Assembly: GCF_003991355.1 (NCBI RefSeq)
Contig: NZ_RCSU01000003.1
Coordinates: forward strand, 516,029-580,028
Length of the DNA: 64,000 nucleotides
DNA from: Pseudoflavitalea rhizosphaerae
GTDB taxonomy: Bacteria > Bacteroidota > Bacteroidia > Chitinophagales > Chitinophagaceae
Direction: 5' to 3'
This document shows positions 62,817 to 64,000 of this stretch, piece by piece. A model generated the notes under the pieces. It was not told the DNA's origin. It did no database searches and saw only the letters and a list, made by a program, of their open reading frames with translations. Position 1 is the first letter of the stretch, and each line of letters begins with the position of its first letter. The translations under genes and the position numbers were made by a program.

Positions 62817-63824
62817 TTACTCAACAGACATAAATTTATCGAAAAATGTACTGGCAGTATCTGCAATCCGTCCATCTTTTCCCCGGTAAATGAAATAAGC
62901 CGCCAGTTCAGGATGTTGTTGCAGGAACTGTAAAGCTTTTTCAAGTCCCATCGCCATCAGGGCATTGTCGTAAGCATCTGCAGTGGTGGCATCGGAAGCC
63001 CAAACGGTAACACTGACCAGTTCATTCCTGGCGGGAAACCCGTTCCTGGCATCGATGATATGCGAAACCTTCTGCCCACCGCTCTCAAAGAATTTCCTGT
63101 AGCTTCCGGAAGTGGTTACGGCGCCATCGGCCGGACAGATGATCCTTTGCATCAGTGAAGGCTCAAACTCGTTCTCAGCCGGCGCTTCAATCCCGATGCG
63201 CATTGGTTTGGCGCCTGGATATTTCAATCCTTTCAATCTTAGTTCCCCTCCGATCTCGATCATATAATCCGCAATGCCTCTGGTTTCTACATATCCGGCC
63301 AGCACATCCACACTGTATCCCTGGGCAATACCATTCACATCAATTGACACACAGGGCTTTCGTTTGATCAGCGTGGATCCCTGAAGGGATAAATATCGCA
63401 TATCCACACATTGCATGAGATTAGAAATAGTAAGCGTATCTGGCATTTTAGTAAGCTTGATTGGGCCAAATCCCCAGGCCTGTGTAACGGGCTGGATGGT
63501 TATATCGAAAATGCCATCTGTGTTTTGAAACGCAGAGAAAGAGGCGCTCACCACGTTGGCCAGGTGCTCATCTATCTCCATACTGTGTTCACATTGATTG
63601 AACCGGCTGATGAGGGACCAGGGTTTGTAGATCGAAAGGGAGCTGTCGAGTCTTGTGAGGATGCTGTCGATGGCCGATTGTGCAATGATGCTGTCTGTTG
63701 CATAGTAAGTGATATGCCAGCTTGTGCCCTGGGCGAAGCCGCTCAGGCGCCAGGCTTGTTTTTGCCGTGGCTTGCTGCCGGCGAGGCAGCTGAAGATCAG
63801 TAAGAGGATGATTATCGGCCGCAT
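62817..63824 (-). CDS. apbE: FAD:protein FMN transferase (ApbE), lipoprotein
   Basis: 335 residues. Lipobox IFSCLAGS; ApbE fold with SIDVNGIAQGYSVD, GAVTTSGSYRKFF, SHIIDARNGFPA and DATTADAYDNALMAMG. Transfers FMN to threonines of flavoproteins such as NQR/RNF subunits; no target gene is adjacent. Mg-binding aspartates are in the last motif. Single gene, 51 nt upstream of the Tat oxidoreductase gene in the same direction; a shared transcript is possible. Confidence 0.93.
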   Translation of the reverse strand: MRPIIILLLIFSCLAGSKPRQKQAWRLSGFAQGTSWHITYYATDSIIAQSAIDSILTRLDSSLSIYKPWSLISRFNQCEHSMEIDEHLANVVSASFSAFQNTDGIFDITIQPVTQAWGFGPIKLTKMPDTLTISNLMQCVDMRYLSLQGSTLIKRKPCVSIDVNGIAQGYSVDVLAGYVETRGIADYMIEIGGELRLKGLKYPGAKPMRIGIEAPAENEFEPSLMQRIICPADGAVTTSGSYRKFFESGGQKVSHIIDARNGFPARNELVSVTVWASDATTADAYDNALMAMGLEKALQFLQQHPELAAYFIYRGKDGRIADTASTFFDKFMSVE

Positions 63825-63888
63825 TACAACAAATATAACCCTGTTGTAAGGTGTACTGCTAAGAAAGCCTGAAGAATTTACTCAGGGA

Positions 63889-63994
63889 GCAGTCGCTCGC
63901 CTCAGGCGAGTGACTGTTATTGGTTCGCCTCCGGCGAACACCGCGTCGCCGGAGGCGACTAAACATAAGTCACTCGCCAGAGGCGAGCGACTGC
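63889..63994 (+). repeat. Compound palindrome, copy 6
   Basis: Full copy: GCAGTCGCTCGCCTCAGGCG, GTTCGCCTCCGGCGAAC, CACCGCGTCGCCGGAGGCGAC, GTCACTCGCCAGAGGCGAGCG ending GACTGC. First module has CTCAGGCGAG for CTCTGGCGAG. Upstream of the apbE start, at the right edge. Confidence 0.92.
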
Positions 63995-64000
63995 CGGCCG

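Noticed and set aside
13443..63994. CRISPR-like repeats
   Set aside because: The palindromes are dispersed single copies tens of kb apart, with no spacers and no cas genes.
1..64000. tRNA or rRNA genes
   Set aside because: No T-loop/anticodon arm pattern or rRNA-like segment was noticed in the gaps; a proper search was not possible.
1..64000. Insertion sequence or prophage
   Set aside because: No transposase, integrase or phage structural gene is encoded; the repeats carry no genes.

Overview
The window is a chromosomal segment of a Bacteroidota bacterium, most likely family Chitinophagaceae (Chitinophaga/Niastella/Pseudobacter-like). The pointers are type IX secretion parts (a 2380-residue SprA/Sov, a PorE-like OmpA protein, a PorD/DUF4835-like protein, a protein with a gliding-motility/type B sorting C-terminus), futalosine menaquinone genes, DUF4105 and DUF4296 proteins, a Bacteroidota-type RNA polymerase omega subunit, and promoters of the TAnnTTTG type, several only 3-5 nt from the start codon. 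No tRNA, rRNA, CRISPR array, prophage or transposase gene was recognised.

Layout. 1-15 kb: a helix-hairpin-helix protein (cut by the window edge) and an outer-membrane-like protein on the minus strand; then folD, queE, a PorE-like protein, dprA, guaB, a DUF4105 protein, an alpha/beta hydrolase, a large PKD adhesin-like type IX substrate, an SDR oxidoreductase and a small secreted protein. 15-29 kb: sprA and ruvA (minus), fabH, an acetyltransferase and an S41 protease (plus), a small lipoprotein, fabD, folE and two tandem queD paralogues (minus). 29-33 kb: mqnB-mqnD, a CPD photolyase and a class IV aminotransferase. 33-42 kb: a signalling island with four NarL-type response regulators, two DesK/NarX-type histidine kinases, two separate seven-helix membrane proteins and a small protein of unknown function. 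42-49 kb: CoA-transferase subunits, DUF4296, PorD-like, coaBC, rpoZ, bamD and an OmpA porin. 49-59 kb: a polyprenyl synthase, recJ, htpG, rpsF-rpsR-rplI, an RRM protein, a GT81-like glycosyltransferase fused to a HAD phosphatase, and a tandem universal stress protein. 59-64 kb: a methyltransferase, a tandem DUF1080 protein with a Tat-exported Gfo/Idh/MocA oxidoreductase, and an ApbE lipoprotein.

The most unusual material is intergenic. (1) A 156-bp hairpin element occurs as an inverted pair at 5.1-5.8 kb, with a diverged third copy at 54 kb; the inner stem changes by paired substitutions between copies while the loop sequence stays conserved, as expected of a structured RNA or hairpin mobile element. 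(2) A compound palindrome of about 106 bp occurs six times, always outside genes. (3) A 112-119 bp element with terminal inverted repeats and three GAYATTGGAT-like boxes lies upstream of two paralogous response-regulator genes. (4) The signalling island contains a 7TM - kinase - regulator - 7TM array that looks like a split-receptor two-component system; the first 7TM gene has no usable ATG in frame unless one base is an insertion.

Most core genes are ordinary for the lineage. Coordinates of genes were chosen by domain boundaries and promoter position, so some starts are downstream of the longest open frame; these cases are stated per entry.
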